This document shows positions 62,823 to 64,000 of a DNA stretch of 64,000 bases, in pieces. The notes under the pieces are model-generated. The model searched no databases. It was given only the letters and a program-made list of their open reading frames with translations, and was not told where the DNA came from. The DNA lies in the NCBI RefSeq assembly GCF_008831285.2, contig NC_045148.1, positions 9,677,001 through 9,741,000 on the forward strand. The letters are read 5' to 3'. The translations under genes and the position numbers were made by a program. The stretch is from Nymphaea colorata. Its lineage: Eukaryota > Streptophyta > Magnoliopsida > Nymphaeales > Nymphaeaceae. Within the stretch, counting starts at the first letter, position 1; every line of letters begins with the position of its first letter.

Positions 62823-64000
62823 GACCTGTGATTGGATGAGAGGGGTGGAAGGTCAGACGCAGCAGGTGGATGATGGCGTAACGAACCAAATGGATTGGAT
62901 TCGGGTCAATTAAACATGTTGAGCTTCGGATTTTAACTGGATCCAAGCATAGCCAAGCAAGGCCAATCCCGGGAAAAGGAGCTGGAGGTCCGACCCGTTT
63001 GCGTCCCTGGGCACAACCCGATAAGAAAATGGATCACAATTAGGGAAGGGGCTTGAACTGGTGTATCAGATCAGAAAATGGAGTCTTGATGACGAAAAGG
63101 GTCAGGCGTTGGGTACCGGGTCGGTTTGAATTGGGGTTTAACTTGCTCCATACTCTAATTCATTCTGAACAAGTTGCGTTTCTAGGAAAGGGGCTAGAAC
63201 CAAGTCCAGCAAGTATGAACACTCGATCCAGTAGTAGTCGGTGGTCCAAATTCTTGACCCGATCCATTGTGGCTTGACAAGTGCTGGCAGACACCAGCGG
63301 GGCAGTCGGTTCCGAACTCCAGCGCGGTTGAGCTGGACGCGGTCCCAACCCAATCATAACATCAGAGACAGAAAAAATATTAATAATTTTTGCAGATACT
63401 TTGGGGAAAAAATAATTAAATAATATATTTATACATCGTTTTGCAGTAACCGACTCAAGCATGTTCTAACTTTCTTGTATTTATTTTATTATTGGTATTA
63501 GAGAAGGGATGGGAGAGCGTGACATATCTTCAAAAGGCAAAAGCTGATACCTACTAAGCTAATATTAAAATGAAAGCGTAGGGAAAGAGAAAGCAGAGCG
63601 GGCGTTACTTACGTATGCGTGATGCGTGATGAACATCATTATCAGGAAGATGAGCGTCATCATCACGCGCCATTCACCTGCCGTTGAAAATGTGGGATCT
63701 TACTTCCATTCGAAGTTACCTAATTCCCAGCAGTATTTGTCACGACCGATCGCGTCTGCGTGAAGGACACGGCTTATTGGTCTGGATCGGCGGCTCAATC
63801 TTGGCAAATTCTTGAGGAGGAGATGAAATAAAAACTTCTACTTGAGGAGAACATGAAATAAAAACTTCATCTACCTTTTTAAGCCATGGGCAGCACAACC
63901 AATTGAGTTGGGTGGCGTGTTACTAAGCATTCTTTGGTCGGTTCATGGCTGAGAAGCCACGCCTATTTTTTTTTTTAAATGGGACGAAAATTTCAGAAAT
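62823..64000. other. Right-hand end without a supported gene
   Basis: Upstream of the AG-peptide promoter I see only short open frames with no recognisable product. Patches such as GGATTCGGGTCAATT and GACCCGATCC (about 62895-63265) resemble the dispersed GGATCC/TTCGGG repeats elsewhere. The last 400 bp look like ordinary intergenic DNA. Confidence 0.4.

Overview
The window is nuclear DNA of a flowering plant. It shows GT-AG introns, a nucleus-encoded plastid ribosomal protein with a transit peptide, a gibberellin catabolic enzyme, an arabinogalactan peptide, AT-rich introns and many small plant-type repeats. I cannot place the species. AT-rich introns and mixed codon use argue weakly against a grass.

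Six protein-coding genes are supported. (1) 2873-21470 (+): most of a bifunctional pantothenate kinase 2 (PanK domain plus DUF89 phosphatase domain), 21 exons. The first exon lies left of the window. (2) 22066-24292 (-): a DUF220 / SRPBCC-like protein in 6 coding exons, with a probable 5'-UTR exon near 25.8 kb; it converges on PANK2. (3) 27712-34824 (-): monodehydroascorbate reductase of the peroxisomal-membrane type, 7 exons, with a C-terminal membrane segment and basic tail. (4) 39553-40122 (+): plastid ribosomal protein L12, no intron. (5) 47645-48844 (-): a C19-type gibberellin 2-oxidase, 3 exons. (6) 62285-62479 (-): a classical arabinogalactan peptide of 64 residues. I joined the exons by hand: every junction keeps frame and uses GT..AG, and the joined proteins have family-like lengths.

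The rest is intron or intergenic DNA rich in repeats. It includes an 884-bp hAT-like deletion derivative with an 8-bp target duplication, a Tourist-like MITE, a perfect 35-bp foldback and a 115-nt imperfect hairpin at 58 kb. It also holds a dispersed 'GTGGCGGA..AATTTTT' family, several local tandem duplications, long TA/GA microsatellites and weak gypsy-integrase remnants. The region 48.9-62.2 kb contains no gene I can support.

The genes are ordinary housekeeping, redox and hormone functions and do not form one pathway. PANK2 serves CoA synthesis and its quality control, MDHAR recycles ascorbate at peroxisomes, L12 serves plastid translation, GA2ox inactivates gibberellin and the AG peptide is a wall/surface proteoglycan. 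I found no clear novel multi-gene system. The best candidates for something undescribed are the hairpin at 58026-58140 and the foldback at 16459-16540.
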